Part shown: positions 33,985-46,100 of the stretch, piece by piece | How the letters are laid out: each line of letters opens with the position of its first letter | How positions within the stretch are numbered: position 1 is the stretch's first letter | Program-made: the position numbers and the translations under genes | Assembly (NCBI RefSeq): GCF_041146395.1 | Contig: NC_090984.1 | Span: forward strand, 84,083,114 to 84,147,113 | DNA from: Eulemur rufifrons | Taxonomy: Eukaryota; Chordata; Mammalia; Primates; Lemuridae | Length of the DNA: 64,000 nucleotides | Reading direction: 5' to 3' | The notes under the pieces: model-generated | The model's database searches: none | What the model was told of the DNA's origin: nothing | What the model saw: only the letters and a program-made list of their open reading frames with translations

Positions 33985-34312
33985 AGAATATAATCAATTC
34001 AATTCAACAAATGTTAATCAAGTGCCTCCTCTGGGTCAGGCAGAGGACCTAAATTCTGGCACTTAAGACTATGGTAGAAAACAAGTGAAATATAGTCTCT
34101 GCACTCATGGAGCTTCAGGTTAGGGGAAATTCTTGATATTAAATATGTGATTAAAATCAATAATAATGCATACGATGAATAAGAAAGTACAGGGACTATG
34201 GAAATAAAGAGTTAGAAAATCTAATGTAGTCTAAGGATTGAAGGAAGCTTTTACTGAATCTTTAAAAAGTCTTAGCAATGAAAGTAGAAGGATTTAGGAA
34301 AACCAAGGAGTG
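33985..34312 (-). mobile_element. L2 LINE 3' end, reverse orientation
   Basis: TCAATTCAACAAATGTTAAT, AAGTGCCTCCTCTGGGTCAG, CTCTGCACTCATGGAGCTTC and GATGAATAAGAAAGTACAGG follow reverse-complement L2. Confidence 0.7.
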
Positions 34313-34314
34313 AT

Positions 34315-34855
34315 GGTTAATTTTATGTGTTGACTTAACTGGGCCACAGGGTGCCCAGACATTTGGTCAAACATTGTGCTGGTTATGTCTGTGAGCGTGT
34401 CCTCGGATGAGATTCACATTTGAGTCTGTAGACTGAGTAAAGCAGACTGTCCTCCCTAATGAGGGTGGCTCTCACCCAATCAGTTTAAGGCCTGAATAGA
34501 ACAAAAATTCTGACCCTCTTGTGAGTAGGGGGAATCTCTCCTTGCCTGACTGCTTGAGGTGGGACATTGGTCTTTACTTGCCTTCAGATCCAAACTGAAA
34601 TGTTGGCTCCTCTTGTATCTCTAGCCTACTGGCCTTTGGACTGGAACTTACCCATTGACTCTCCTTGGTCTCCAGCTTGCTGACTGCAGATCTTGGGACT
34701 TCTTAGCCTCCCTAATCACATGAGCCAATTCCTCTCTCTCTCTCTTTCTCTTTCCCTATACAAAATTAATATACATATATAGGTACAAACACACACACAC
34801 ACACACACACACACATTCTGTTGGTTTTGTTCTAGAGAATTCTGACTAATATACA
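34315..34855 (+). mobile_element. LTR-like interspersed repeat with internal microsatellites
   Basis: Starts TGATGGTTAATTTTATGTGT and ends TCTGACTAATATAC, a familiar dispersed mammalian element. Interior blocks include AACTGGGCCACAGGGTGCCC, GAGGGTGGCTCTCACCCAAT, AGGCCTGAATAGAACAAAAA and AATCACATGAGCCAATTCC. The normal A/T-rich 3' part has expanded into (CT)n and (AC)n runs. I cannot name the family with certainty. Confidence 0.7.
34728..34815. repeat. (CT)n and (AC)n microsatellites
   Basis: A CT run at about 34731-34745, then a spacer with TATACATATATAGG, then an AC run at about 34789-34814. The Arg-Glu and Val-Cys strings in the minus-strand frame (34716-34910) come from these repeats. Confidence 0.9.
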
Positions 34856-34859
34856 AGTC

Positions 34860-35490
34860 ATCAAAACCAAACCAGGCATCATCTCCAGGAAGCTTTCTGT
34901 GACCTACCAAGATTGGGTTGGGTACTTCTCTGGATGCCTGTATACCTTGTGGGTTTAGTTCTTTTAAGATTAGAAATCTTTTTCAAAATGTCAGCTAGTG
35001 TTAGATTCCAGGGGTCAATAGCCAATGAATTGCATGTTTCTGAATTCCAATGTTGCTGAGTCTCAGAGATTGTTTCCACCTATAAAAAATGTCCAAAATA
35101 TGGTTATCATGTGTCAAAAATATGCTTTCTTTTCAAGTTTATTAGGAAAGAATATGTGCTATTTTTTTGAATAGATGAAGAAGCTCCACAAGAAAGGAAT
35201 ATATTTAGTGTCAGCAGGGCAAGGACCATGAAGGTACCCTGCCTGATCAAGGACATTGGGGTAGGGACCAAGGAGATGGCCCATGTGGTGAGGATATTGG
35301 TCACATACAGGGGGATTGAGCATGTAAGAAAATATATTGAGGGTAATGGAAGCCATATTTCTCTCTGTTAGAGAAAGGATTTAGGAAAAGGAGGAAGGCT
35401 AAAGAAAATCTGTGTAAAATTCATGGGCTTTGAGATTTATAGAGAGATAGATATTGAAACAAATATAGATTCATGTATAGATGTGTGTGT
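34860..35490. other. Unassigned; possibly L1ME-like upstream part
   Basis: Unrecognised, with two overlapping 65-codon minus-strand frames in different registers (35107-35356) that look like chance. It may belong to the L1ME-like element that begins more clearly near 35500. Confidence 0.35.
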
Positions 35491-35499
35491 GTGACCACT

Positions 35500-36754
35500 T
35501 TGAGGGAGTAGAAGCAATGACACCCCAGTAGCAATGAGCACACCTAGCACCCATATGTTGATTTCTAAATATCATTCTCCACTAAAGGGAAGCAGAGCTC
35601 CTTGGAGAAATGGGTGATTTCAGGACTGGAGCAAGAAAAGTACAGTGACTCTGGAATATTTTGTGTGCTGAAAAATAAGAAAGTCCACAAAGAATGCTGG
35701 AGACATGTCAAAAGGGTACAAGAGCTATTTTGAAGGAACTCCTGCTGGTTACATCTAGAATAGCCTTGGCATCAATAAAAGTAATGGTAGAAATGAATGA
35801 ATGAATGAATGAACATATAAATGTAAAAGAAAATGTCTACCTTTTAGTAGGATGTCAAATAATCAATATAAAAGGAATAATAAAATCACAAAAGATACCA
35901 TTTAGAAACCACAATAATAATAATTGATCAAGGCAAGACTCGTCAATGGTTGCTAAACTAGTAGATAAAATTTGAAGAGGAATAGGATATTTATGTAGTC
36001 TCAAAATATACCCATGTAAAATACTTACTAATTAGTTATTAACAAGCATAAAAGACACATTAATTAAAGTGGAAAATCTGCTAGATACCATCTTAAGTGA
36101 AAGAAGTTAACAAAATCTTTAAATTGGACAGTTAACATGATGTATCTTCTGTTGTTATGCACTGAGAATCAATTCTCAGTATCATTTCTGTGCTGTTCTT
36201 GCTAAAAATGATTTATATGAATTTAATCATGAAGAAACATTAGGTAAACCCAGATTGAGGGACATTCTACAAAGTAATTATCATGTGCTTTTCAATAATA
36301 TTAAAGTCAAAAAGACAGAGAGGCACTGTTCCTATCATAGAAGACCAAAGAGATGTGGCTATGAAATGCACTGCTGATCTTGGATTTGGTCCTGGACCTA
36401 TAAAGGACATCAGAGATACAATTGGCACAACTTTTTTGTGTGTGTGGGAGGCTATGGATTAGATATTACTACTATCTCAATGTTAATTTCCTGATCCTTG
36501 TTGTTCTGCAATAGATACCTAGGAAAGTGTCTTTGTTTTTAGAGAAATAAAATGTTTTTAGTATTAAGGAGTATGCTATCTACAATTTTCAAATGATTCA
36601 GAAATATATATACAGGGAGATAAAGAAAACAATAAATGAGAAAGTGAATATAAAATGTTATAATGGGGAATCTGAATGAAAAGTACACTGATTTCTCTAT
36701 ACTATTCTTGCAGTTTTACCATAAGTTTGAAATTGTTTAAAAACAAAAGTTTAG
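35500..36754 (+). mobile_element. L1ME-like 3' end
   Basis: Recognisable blocks run GACTCTGGAATATTTTGTGTG, AGATTGAGGGACATTCTACA, TCTTGGATTTGGTCCTGGAC, ATAAAGGACATCAGAGATAC, TCCTGATCCTTGTTGTTCTG and AAGTTTGAAATTGTTTAAAA, ending in an A-rich tail into which an Alu inserted. A (GAAT)n run lies at about 35794-35814. A palindrome ACTGAGAAT-CA-ATTCTCAGT sits at 36161-36180. Confidence 0.65.
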
Positions 36755-37063
36755 GGCTGGTTGCGGTGACTCACTCCCATAATCCTAGCACTTTGGGAGA
36801 CCAAGATAGGAGGATTGCTTGAGGTCAGGAGTTCGAGACCAGCCTAAGCAAGAGTGAGACCCCATCTCTACAAAAAATAGGAAAATTAGCCAGGCATAGT
36901 GGCGCATACCTGTAGTCCCAGCTACTCGGGAGGCTGAGGCAGGAGGATTGCTTGAGCTCAGGAGTTTGAGGTTGCAGTGAGTTACGATTATGTCACTGCA
37001 CTCCAGCCTGGGTGACAGAGCGAGAACCTGTCTCTAAAAAACTAAATAAATTAAAAAATAAAA
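36755..37063 (+). mobile_element. Old Alu (AluJ-like dimer)
   Basis: GGCTGGTTGCGGTGACTCAC through CCAGCCTGGGTGACAGAGCG, without the lemur inter-arm insertion seen in the other two copies. More CpG sites have decayed than in those. The A-rich tail is interspersed with T and C. Target site is the A-rich end of the L1ME-like element. Confidence 0.9.
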
Positions 37064-37640
37064 TGTTCAAAAAATTGTTAATTTTAAAATGTAATTATTG
37101 GCTTACCTGTTGATAAATTTAAACATTGTTTTAAATGCTTTTGTTTTCTAGAGCTTTTTTCCCCATGTTATTGGGTTATACCTTAGAATTGATGTGATTT
37201 ATCAAAGGCATGAAGTTACTTAACATTAAACTAGTATTGTATTAAAAGTGTAAAGCAGTTTCTGCTTTACACTTAACAATATTGGTTTCATATTGTTACT
37301 CAGTTGATAGAAGAATATAAATGTAGTCATATCAAGAACTAAATATTGTAGAAAGAATGATTCCCAAAGATAATCTAACAGTTGTTTAGGAAGATGTGAA
37401 TTATCAATCAGCCCGTAAACACCATTAAATATGATTTCATAGTATCAGGAGTAGAGAGACTGTGGTGAAAAAAAGAAATAGGAAATGTGGCATTTTTCTA
37501 CATAGGGCTTACGATCTAATCTTGAACCAAATCACGTACCTTGACTACAACCACTAAAGGACTTTAAGATTAGTACAAATTTCAGCTGTGCAAACTGAAA
37601 CCTCACATGGAAAGGGATGTGGGGCAAGAGTGCACAGAGT
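37064..37640. other. Unassigned stretch containing two adjacent hairpins
   Basis: No transposon recognised. Two abutting perfect inverted repeats lie at 37246-37274 (13-bp arms, 3-nt loop) and 37275-37297 (8-bp arms, 7-nt loop). Confidence 0.5.
37246..37297. repeat. Pair of abutting perfect hairpins
   Basis: AAGTGTAAAGCAG and CTGCTTTACACTT flank TTT; immediately after, AACAATAT and ATATTGTT flank TGGTTTC. Both arms of both hairpins match without error. The arms are too short for a canonical miRNA precursor. Confidence 0.9.
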
Positions 37641-37644
37641 AAGG

Positions 37645-38690
37645 TGAGGTTCATTCATTCAAGACATTTTTATCAAGAACAAACTAGACTGAGGCATTCC
37701 TCCCAGCAGTGGGGATATAGCAGTGAACACGAGAGACACAGTCCCTCCCAGAGTTTAGGTTTACAACACAACTAGGAGCTATGAAACAAATAGTCACCCT
37801 CCACATTATGCAGTGATGCTTGTGATAAGTGTCACAAAGGAGCAGTCTGGGTGTTGTGAGGGTGTATGAGGAAGGTTTGGAAAGGTTTCTTGGAGGAAGT
37901 GACATTTCAGCTTTGATAAGAAGAATAGGAATTGACCAGATTAAGAGAAAAGGGGAGAACCTTGCTTTAGGCAGAGGAAAGACCCCTACGTGGAAGGGAA
38001 GTGGACACCTTTGAAGGACTGCAAGGTTAGTATGTCTGGTGCTGGTAAGTTGGAGGGAGAATGAAACAGGATATGCTAAATCCTGTGGACCTTGTAGCAC
38101 CCTAAAAACATTACAGAATGGAAGGTAGGAGAGGAAGGGTGAAAACAAGAGTGAAGAGGGTTAGCAGTTGGGAACGTGGTACAGTCATGCAGGCATTAGG
38201 GAGCAGTGGGTTAACCCGAAGTGTTAGTGATGAACGTGGAGAGAGAGGATGGAGAAATATATTTGCTACTTAGGTGGAATCAACAGAGTGATTCGACATG
38301 GGGGGGATGATGGAAACAGAGAAATCAAAATGACCTCAGAGTTTTGGCTTGAGTGTCTGAGAAAGTGTCAGAGCCATTTATTAACCTATGGAGGAAGGAA
38401 AGATTGGTTTTGAGATCATGAGTTAAGCCAAGGGTACTTCTTGAAGGAATAAGCAAGGAGAAAGCTCTCCATAAATGATAGGAGGAAATGGTGTGGAAAG
38501 GCATGAAGGCAGAAAGGAGTCCATCAGTAACGGTGTCTGCTTGCAGGGGAGTAGAAAGAAGGGCTCTATTGCAATGGAGGTATGTGGAAAACAGTCTCAA
38601 AGGAAAAGCAAATATATTTGAATTTAACCTGTTGTGCTGAGAAGAGATGGTACCGAAGACCACTGCTTAAAGGTTAGGTTGAAGATTCTA
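37645..38690 (-). mobile_element. Long L2 LINE segment, reverse orientation
   Basis: About 1 kb in reverse-complement L2 order: TTCATTCATTCAAGACATTT, GTGGGGATATAGCAGTGAAC, TTTCTTGGAGGAAGTGACAT, GTGGACCTTGTAGCACCCTA, CCTCAGAGTTTTGGCTTGAG. The minus-strand frames of 154 codons (37684-38148) and 112 codons (38325-38663) lie on the L2 coding strand. They contain no domain I recognise and are treated as remnant or chance openness. Confidence 0.7.
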
Positions 38691-38934
38691 ATATCTTTAC
38701 TCAGGATGGACCATGGGGACAAAGGCAGGAGGAAGATATCTCTAATTTGACACCCAAAGAGATTCAATAGAGAAAAAAATGAATAATGTATAATACTACT
38801 CTTGTACATTCAGTCCTGTCCAAATATTGGGATGGGAAAGGAATTATAAGCAGGCGAGGAGCAGGACTCCAGATACCAGAAATCCTACAGCAGCTGGTCT
38901 GACAAGAACAGCAGCAACAGTGACAGCAACAAAT

Positions 38935-39190
38935 GTAACTACCACTCAGTGTGCCTTTAAAACATGCTCACTAATCACTTACCATGTTTGATCTCATTGA
39001 ATTGGTACAATCATTTTATGAGATGAGTATTTTTTAAAAATCTCCATTTGTAGTTGGAAAATAGTGCTTGGAGATAAGATATAGTTAACTTCCCAAGCAG
39101 CAAGCAACTAAGAAGTGAAAGAGGCAAGATGGCCTAGATTTGATTAACTCTAAAATCCTAGTTCTTTACCACTAATTACTCTAAAGCATT
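38935..39190 (+). mobile_element. MIR SINE
   Basis: CACTTACCATGTTTGATCTC, ATTTTATGAGATGAGTATTT, CTTCCCAAGCAGCAAGCAAC and GTTCTTTACCACTAATTACTC follow MIR. Confidence 0.7.
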
Positions 39191-41055
39191 TCTGGCCTAG
39201 AGAAACCTCAGGAGGACCAAGGTTTACATCTGTTCCAGGAAGAATCTGGAAATGGCTCTGGGTGCTCCATCTATATCAACGTTCCAGACCCATCTGCGGT
39301 TCCATTGCTGTGGAAGAAGCTGCTTAGGAGAAAGGATGAGGAAGAGAGCTGGAAATAAGAACAGGGAAGCGATTGAAGCCTCCTCTTCTCCCCACCCCCA
39401 CCTACTGCCACAATCTCTGGATTAAAACTCTATGCATTGCATTGATCATTGTTTTGGTTTCTTTTTCTGAATCTCCAGGGTAGGAAAGATTGTCTAGCCA
39501 GCAATCCCCTACCACTCTGCGTGCCTGCTGAGAAGTGGTGTTCCTAGGATTTGAACACAGATCTGGTAGATGCCAAGGTGCATGGGTTTCCCACATACCA
39601 CACAGCCATTTGTGAGGCTGGGGAGGTCTGCAGAGGGGTCTACAGCTTAAACTGTACTTCACTGGCCACAGCTAGCAAATGACCTCAGCTCCTTCCTCCC
39701 CTATAGAAATCCAGCTTATCAGATATATTGCAAAAATTTCAAGAATTATTGTTGTGCAGCCTCAGTTATTTCATTGTTAAAAGCTACACACCAAAGTATA
39801 GGATAGTAAATTATGGGGGAAAGGATGGGTTGTACCAAGTTTAACTCAATTTAACACTGTGTCTTAAAAAATCTTGAGTTTCAAACCAATTCCACTCATT
39901 GAGGATTTGAATTCACATTCACATGTCTTTGCAACACACAGCTTCCTGCCACTACGGGGAAATGGCTTTAGAAGACTTGCAAGGCTTCCTAGACTTCAAA
40001 TAAGTCTTATGAAACAACATGTTCACGTGCTAAGTGTAAATGAGTCAGAGAAACATAAGGATTAAATTTCCCTTAAAATACACAGGGGTTTGAAAATGAA
40101 GGGAAAAATGCTGAAGGCAAAATGTGTTTTGGATTTTGGCAAACCCAAAACATTCGAAAAAAAATGGTTTGATGTTTGATGAACCCTAAATACAGCAGAG
40201 TTTGCTCATCTCTCATTGTAATGAAGACCAATAGACCATTTTTGTGTGAAAACGCAGAATCCCACTGGAACCGCCTGTGGACCCCTCACGACGGTAGAAC
40301 TCGACTGATTTTCATTTCACTAATTCACAAACTTCCTTACTCACACGGTGGTTGGTGGTCTTCCTCACAAGGATTCTCAGCAAAGGCATAATGAGAAAAT
40401 ACGAGAGAAGACGTCTGGGACTACTAAGACTTCATTAGTCTTATAAAATGTGCTTCGGGGCAAAACCACTGTATAATAAAACATTAACATAAATCATTAA
40501 AATGTAACCATGTCCTGTAGAGATAAATAAGAGGAGTGTATTTTATGTGGCATTGTCCTTATTTCTCTAAATTGGTCTGTTCACTTGCTAATTGGCAACC
40601 CTGAACTGTCAGACATTTTGTGGTCTGAATTAAAGCAGTGAGAATCCTCCATTCATAGATTTCCCATCGATACCCCTGACTTCCACCAAAGTTTCTGAAG
40701 TCACAAAGATGGGAACAGAGTCTGGAAGTGCTGCAGGGGCCATGGTAGTATGAGATGGAAAAAAAAAAAAAAAAAGACGATGGTTTTTCTCCTCAAAGTG
40801 TTTTCTGAGGGTCAATGTGAGAACAAAACTTGCAGTGTCATTTTTGCCCTTTCAGTCAGGTCTCTCATTGTGTGCGGACAGTGGCTCCCTGGTTAAAACC
40901 TTCTGTGAATTAATTGAGTTGGCCTCTGATTTGAACTGAAAATCCTTTACCCTGAGAATGCTCTGGTAGCTGGACTCGTGACAAGCTAGCCACTTTTTAA
41001 AAGATTTCTCTTTCATAATGTGTACCAAGAAATGTTACAATGACAGGTTGTTATA
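39191..41055. other. Unassigned, mostly unique stretch
   Basis: No transposon clearly recognised except a possible MIR trace near 39540-39580. An A17 run lies at 40759-40775. The 39870-40400 part is repeat-poor with two plus-strand frames (63 and 71 codons) lacking any signature. Confidence 0.45.
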
Positions 41056-41059
41056 CAAA

Positions 41060-41235
41060 TAGCAACAATAGACACCTTAATTGGGTGAGTACCACGTGCT
41101 CAACCTTGCGCTAAGCTCCTCCCACACACGACACCACAGAAATTTTTACCAGGGAGGTGATACTATCTCCGTTAGGCAGATGAGGAAATAAAGGTTCAGC
41201 CAATGAAATCATCGTGGTAGAATTGATATTTGAAC
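41060..41235 (+). mobile_element. MIR SINE
   Basis: GAGTACCACGTGCTCAACCT, GATACTATCTCCGTTAGGCA, GATGAGGAAATAAAGGTTCAG and GATATTTGAACCC follow MIR. Confidence 0.75.
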
Positions 41236-41400
41236 CCTTCATTCATTCAATAAACATCTATTAAATAATTTGTATCAGGCATTACAGTAGATGTTGGGAT
41301 ATAATGAAGCGAAGACGTAGCTCCTGTCCTCAGAGAGTCGACATTTTAGATGGAAGAAGACTTTTCTGACCCGAAAGCCATGTTCTTGACCACTGTACAC
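41236..41400 (-). mobile_element. L2 LINE 3' end, reverse orientation
   Basis: CCCTTCATTCATTCAATAAAC, CATCTATTAAATAATTTGTATCAGGC and GATATAATGAAGCGAAGACG follow reverse-complement L2, directly abutting the MIR. Confidence 0.7.
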
Positions 41401-42600
41401 ATTCTTTGTCGTTTTGAATTACGGAGGGACAGAAATTAAAACTTTATATTAATTTCTCTAGGATTAGTTCATTTAAGAGTTTTTGGTTGTAGGAGCAAGG
41501 TTGTCTGTGCGATACCATTCTTCAGGTTGAGAAAAGGTGCCGAAGCACAAAGGAAAACCTCTTATGCAAAAAGTTACTCTTCCCCATTTTACAAATTAGA
41601 ATACTCTAAATATAAAACTATTTCTAAAGACACTGACATGGACCTGGACCTCAAGTTTTTAAGATTTACTTTGTAAGTATGAAGGATATTCTCTCCTGCA
41701 TTATGTGTCCAGTTGAAAAAGAACTTCACTGTTTTTTTCTCTATTAGCAAGTACTTGCTGGCATCCTTGTGACTTTTCTTATTTGAAATTGTATTGATTT
41801 GAGGGTATTAATAATTTGTTAGTGAGGTTTTTTTTAACCTAGAAAGCTCTGGATTGTAAAACTTGAGCTGCTAAATTTTTATTTTTCCAGAATATAAGAA
41901 TTTGGGGATAAAAAAGAATCTAGACCAACTTTCTTCATTTATAGAAACAGAGAAACTGAGGTCTAGAGATTTGAAACAATTAGTACTGATTCTTTCACAT
42001 GAGATTTAAACTAAATCAATACTAATTGTTCTTAGATTAAGTTTTATTGATTACTCACATGTCCATTGGAGTCACTCTTGCCCTTAAGATTTAAAAAATA
42101 TTACCTAGAAACTCCATTCTATGATTATGGGAAGTTGAGCACCTTTCCTAGGATATCTGCAGTTTCCAAGGGCTCACATTCCCAGGCTCACCTGGTGGCT
42201 CCAGGTTCCAGCAGTTCACATGCTAATTCTATTTGAAGATGGTCACATGTCCTTCACATTATGTTCCTGTTCCATGATGTATTGATTTATGCTTGGAACT
42301 CAGAGCTGTAACACAGTTCCACTCTCACACACGCACAGAAAAAAACCCATTCATATGAAGCCTTTACGTATTTATCAGACTTCACTGAGGTTTTGGTATG
42401 ACCATGATGATTTATTATTATAACACTTTAACACCGGATATTGGACATTCTTAATTTTCAAATGATCCTTGTCCCTTTTGGTAACTAAGGCTCAGTCTCC
42501 AGCAACATTGCCCCAGCTGCCCTTTCTCTTCCCATTCCTGCTCTTTCTTCTGTCTCCTTTTTCCCAAGAACAACAGCCAAGCTCTTCTATGTTCCCCTTT
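41401..42600. other. Unassigned stretch with a MIR trace
   Basis: A short MIR-like segment (GAAACAGAGAAACTGAGGTC) lies near 41943. Nothing else is recognised. Confidence 0.45.
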
Positions 42601-42604
42601 TGTT

Positions 42605-43960
42605 TTTTAATTGAAATATAATTCACATACCATAAAACTCAGCATTTTAAAGTGTACAATTTAATGTTTTTTTAGTATATTCACAAAGTTGTGCAATAGT
42701 CATTACTATCTAATTCTAGAATATTTTCACAACCCCAAAAGAAAACCCTATACCCCGTAGCAGTCCCCATTCCCTTACCCCCCAGATCTTGGAAACCATT
42801 AATCTACTTTCTATAATTTTGGATTTGTCTGTTCTGAACATTTCATATAAATGAATCATTCGATATATGGTTTTGGGGGTCTTGCTTATTTTACTTAGCA
42901 CAATGTTTTCAAGGTTCATCCGTGGTGCAGCATGTATCAGTACTTCTTTCCTTTTTATGAGTAAGTAATATTCCACCGTGTGGATATACCTCACTTATTT
43001 ACTCATTTATCAGTTGGTGGACATTTGGTTTGTTTCCAATATCTGGCTATTGTGAATAACATTGCTATGAACATTTATATACAAGTTTTTGTATGAACAT
43101 ATGTTTTTAATTCTCTTGGGTATATACCTAGGAGTAGAATTGCTGGATTGTATGGTAAATTTATATTTAACTTCTTAAGGAATTGCCAAATTGTTTTTCA
43201 AAGTGGAGATACCATTTTACATTCCCACTGGAAATGTATGAAGGTTCCAAATTCTCTACATCATTGCCACATATTATTTTTATTATTATATGTGAAGTGG
43301 TATCTCATTGTGGTTTGAATTTGCATTTCTCTAATGACTAATGATATAATGATTCATATGCTTACTGGCATTTGGATATCTTCCTTAAAGATATGTCTAT
43401 TCAAATCCTTGGCCCATTTTTTAATTGAGTTGTCTTTTTTATTGTCAAGTTATAATAACAGTTCTTCATGTGTTTTGGATAGTAGACCCTTATCAGATAT
43501 ATAATTTGCAAATATTTCTTTTGATTGTGTGGGTTGTCATTTCACCTTCTTGATAGCATTCTTTGAAGTCCCAAATCCTTTAATTTTGTTGAAGCCCAAC
43601 TTACTTTTTCTTTCGTTGCTTGTGCTTTTGGTGTCATATCTAAGAAACCACTGCCTAAAGTAAGTTTTAGGTGATGATTTACACCTATGTTTAGAAAGAT
43701 TTATGCCTATGTTTTATTATAAGAGTTTAATAGTTTTAGCTCTTATATTTAGGTCATTGATGCATTCTGAGTTAATTTTTGTGTGTAGTATGAGGTAGGG
43801 GTCTAATTTGTTCTTTTGCATGTGGATATCTAATTATCCCAGCACTAATTGTTGGAATAACTTCTCTTTCCCCATTGAATTGTCTTGGAACCCTTGTTGA
43901 GAATCAACTAACCATTAAATGTATAGGTTTACCCCTATGTTCTTAAGCAGAGTAATTCTT
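42605..43960 (-). mobile_element. L1 3' end (ORF2 C-terminus plus 3' UTR), reverse orientation
   Basis: Plus strand begins TTTAATTGAAATATAATTCAC (3' UTR), continues ATTCATATAAATG-like to GAGTAAGTAATATTCCACCG, AATTGCTGGATTGTATGGTA, CCTTGGCCCATTTTTTAATTG and TCATATCTAAGAAACCACTGCC, all reverse-complement L1M. Uninterrupted for about 1.35 kb. The 92-codon frame (42716-42994) includes MRYIHTVEYYLLIKRKE, a fragment typical of the L1 ORF2 C-terminal region. Confidence 0.9.
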
Positions 43961-44550
43961 CAATCTCTAGCCCTGACCTCCCAATTTAGCTCTGGATGTT
44001 CCTTTGCACATCCAAAGATTTAGCTGAAACAAAAATACTGCTTACAAGTGTGCCTCTGATTAAAGTCTTAGACAAGAATTAACCTCCAACACACTGGGAA
44101 TGAAGGGTGAAGAGGAAAATTGATTTGTCCTTCTAGTTACACAAAAATTAACAATACCGTACAGTAGCCAAGAAGATGATCAGACAGCCATACTAGTCAT
44201 GTGGTTTAGGCCAACAATTTAACACTTTTAAACTCCAGTTTTACTTTTTATAGTATATGTCTCAAGTAGTATTTCAGTGTAGAAATTCCTTCCTAGAATT
44301 TCTCAAGAAATGTGTTTTCCTTAATCTTGTATCTCATAAAAAATCAGTAGAGAAAGCAGGAAAAACTATCATAAATCTCTTCTGAGAATTAAAGCTTAAT
44401 AATTGATGGAGAAGTGTCACAAGCTTCAAGATAGCCACCAATATCACATTGAAAGCAAGGACAGGAACTGCTAACACTCAGAGTGAAAGTTAAGGTAGAC
44501 ATTTCTGAAAATGGGACAGGATTGTGTAGGAGAAAAGCAGCCACAATCTA
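43961..44550. other. Unassigned stretch
   Basis: No family or gene recognised; moderately AT-rich. Confidence 0.45.
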
Positions 44551-44554
44551 ATCC

Positions 44555-44870
44555 TGTTCAGTCCAATACAGCATGGATGGCTGTTGAGTAATTGAAATGT
44601 GGTTAACCTAAGTGAGATGTGCCTTAAGTGTAAAATATGTATTAGATTTTAAAGACTTAATATGGAAAAAGGAAGGTAAAATATCTGATCAATAATGCTT
44701 TCATTGATTATATACCAAAATGATAATATTTTGGATTTACTGAGTTAAGTAAAATGTATTATTAAGACTGATTTTGCCTGTTTTAATTTTCCTTTTTAAT
44801 ATGGCTCCTAAAAATTTTTAAATTATATAAGTGGCCAGCATCTGTGGCTTGTGGTTATTGCCATCTGTAG
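44555..44870. mobile_element. Probable old DNA transposon
   Basis: GAGTAATTGAAATGTGGTTA at the left and AAGTGGCCAGCATCTGTGG at the right, with AT-rich middle, resemble the two ends of a common mammalian DNA element whose ends read 'cttgaaatgtggctagt' and 'gccacatgtggct'. Family not assigned. Confidence 0.4.
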
Positions 44871-44874
44871 TAGA

Positions 44875-45460
44875 CAAAATGCTAAGATGGCCCCAAGTTT
44901 TCAGGCTGCTGATGTACACACATCTTCTCCTAGTTATTCAGTCAAACACTGGTGTAGGTACTGCTGTAAAGGGATTTTAGAAATATAATTAAGGAATCAA
45001 ATCAATCATCCTTAAGATAGGGAGATTATCGAGGTAGGACTGACCTAATCACCTGAGCCCTTTCAAAGCCAAGAGTTTCCTCTGGCTGGTGCCTGAGAGG
45101 AAGGTAGAGTCATGCTCCAACTGGCCTGAAGGAAAGAAAAGTACCCAGGTGTGAGCTGCCTGTGGGGCCACATGGCAAGGAACTGGGGGCAGCCTTAGTT
45201 GCTGAGAGTAGTCCCCAGCCACCAGCTAGCAGGAAAATGGGGACCTCAGTCCTGCAACCACAGGGAAATGAATTCTTCCAACTATCAGTGAGCTTGGAGA
45301 GGATCCCAAGCTCCCAATGAGAACTTCAGTCTTAGCTGACACTTAGATTTTGGCCAGGTGGATTCCTACCTATAGAAACATGAGATAACAAATTTGTGTT
45401 GTTTTGAGCTGCTAAATTTGTGGCAATTTGTTACATAGTAATAGAAAACCAAGAGCTTGT
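44875..45460 (+). mobile_element. MaLR/MLT-like solo LTR
   Basis: TAGACAAAATGCTAAGATGG, TTAAGATAGGGAGATTATCG, TGACCTAATCACCTGAGCCC, TTTCCTCTGGCTGGTGCCTG, GAGATAACAAATTTGTGTTG and TGTTACATAGTAATAGAAAAC follow a well-known MaLR-type LTR order ending with its typical 3' end. No internal region. Confidence 0.65.
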
Positions 45461-45464
45461 TTAT

Positions 45465-45980
45465 GGTCTTCTCTGTGACTAAGGGTGAGTCATTCTGGTG
45501 AATAAAATAAATGTCAATAAATTAGTAGGCATAGTATACTTTATATTAATCCTACGAGTGATGTTCCAAGAAATAAGACATTTAGAAGCAAAATAAGTCT
45601 TTAAATTAGCAATGTTGACTTATCATTTTGTGTAGTGCTGTTAACCTTGCTAGGGAACCTAAATATTAGGTTTTCTAGCATTATATAATAAGTTTTACAA
45701 GCATTTTCCAGTTTTTGAATATTTGCTTATAAGCTACAGCTTTTTGTAAATACTACTAAAATATAAAAAATAAAAAACCAACTGAACCCCTCACTCACAA
45801 AAAAAAATCACCAAACCAAAAAAAAACAAAAAAACCCCAAACTACTAAAATATTAAATACTAGTTTTCCTTAGCAAATACTACTAAAATACAGAATAACA
45901 TGTGATTTCAGGAACTTTCAAGAATTTCTGGGAATTCTGATCTCTTGTTTTCAATTCCCAAAGAATAATATCTGTTGGGA
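45465..45980. other. Unassigned AT-rich stretch with A-rich block
   Basis: Low-complexity A/C-rich sequence at 45760-45850 (AAAAATAAAAAACCAACTG, then several A-runs separated by C). A 14-bp phrase, AAATACTACTAAAA, occurs at about 45747 and 45877 on either side of the A-rich block. Confidence 0.5.
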
Positions 45981-45984
45981 ATTC

Positions 45985-46100
45985 AGAAACATTGTTAAGT
46001 GTTGCTATAAGGATTAAATTAACTAATGAATTCAAAAGCCTTAGCCCAGGGCTTAAAGTTAGGAAAATGTCCAATACATGGTAGTCATTATTGGTCTCCA
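45985..46100 (-). mobile_element. MIR fragment, reverse orientation
   Basis: GTTGCTATAAGGATTAAATTA and TTAGCCCAGGGCTTAAAGTT follow the reverse-complement MIR 5' side. Confidence 0.55.

Noticed and set aside
37246..37274. microRNA precursor
   Set aside because: The stem is only 13 bp with a 3-nt loop, far below the roughly 30-bp stem of a canonical pre-miRNA.
37684..38148. 154-codon minus-strand frame as a gene
   Set aside because: It lies wholly within a long reverse-oriented L2 segment and has no recognisable domain.
42716..42994. 92-codon minus-strand frame as a gene
   Set aside because: It encodes an ORF2 C-terminal fragment of a truncated L1, continued by stops and the L1 3' UTR.
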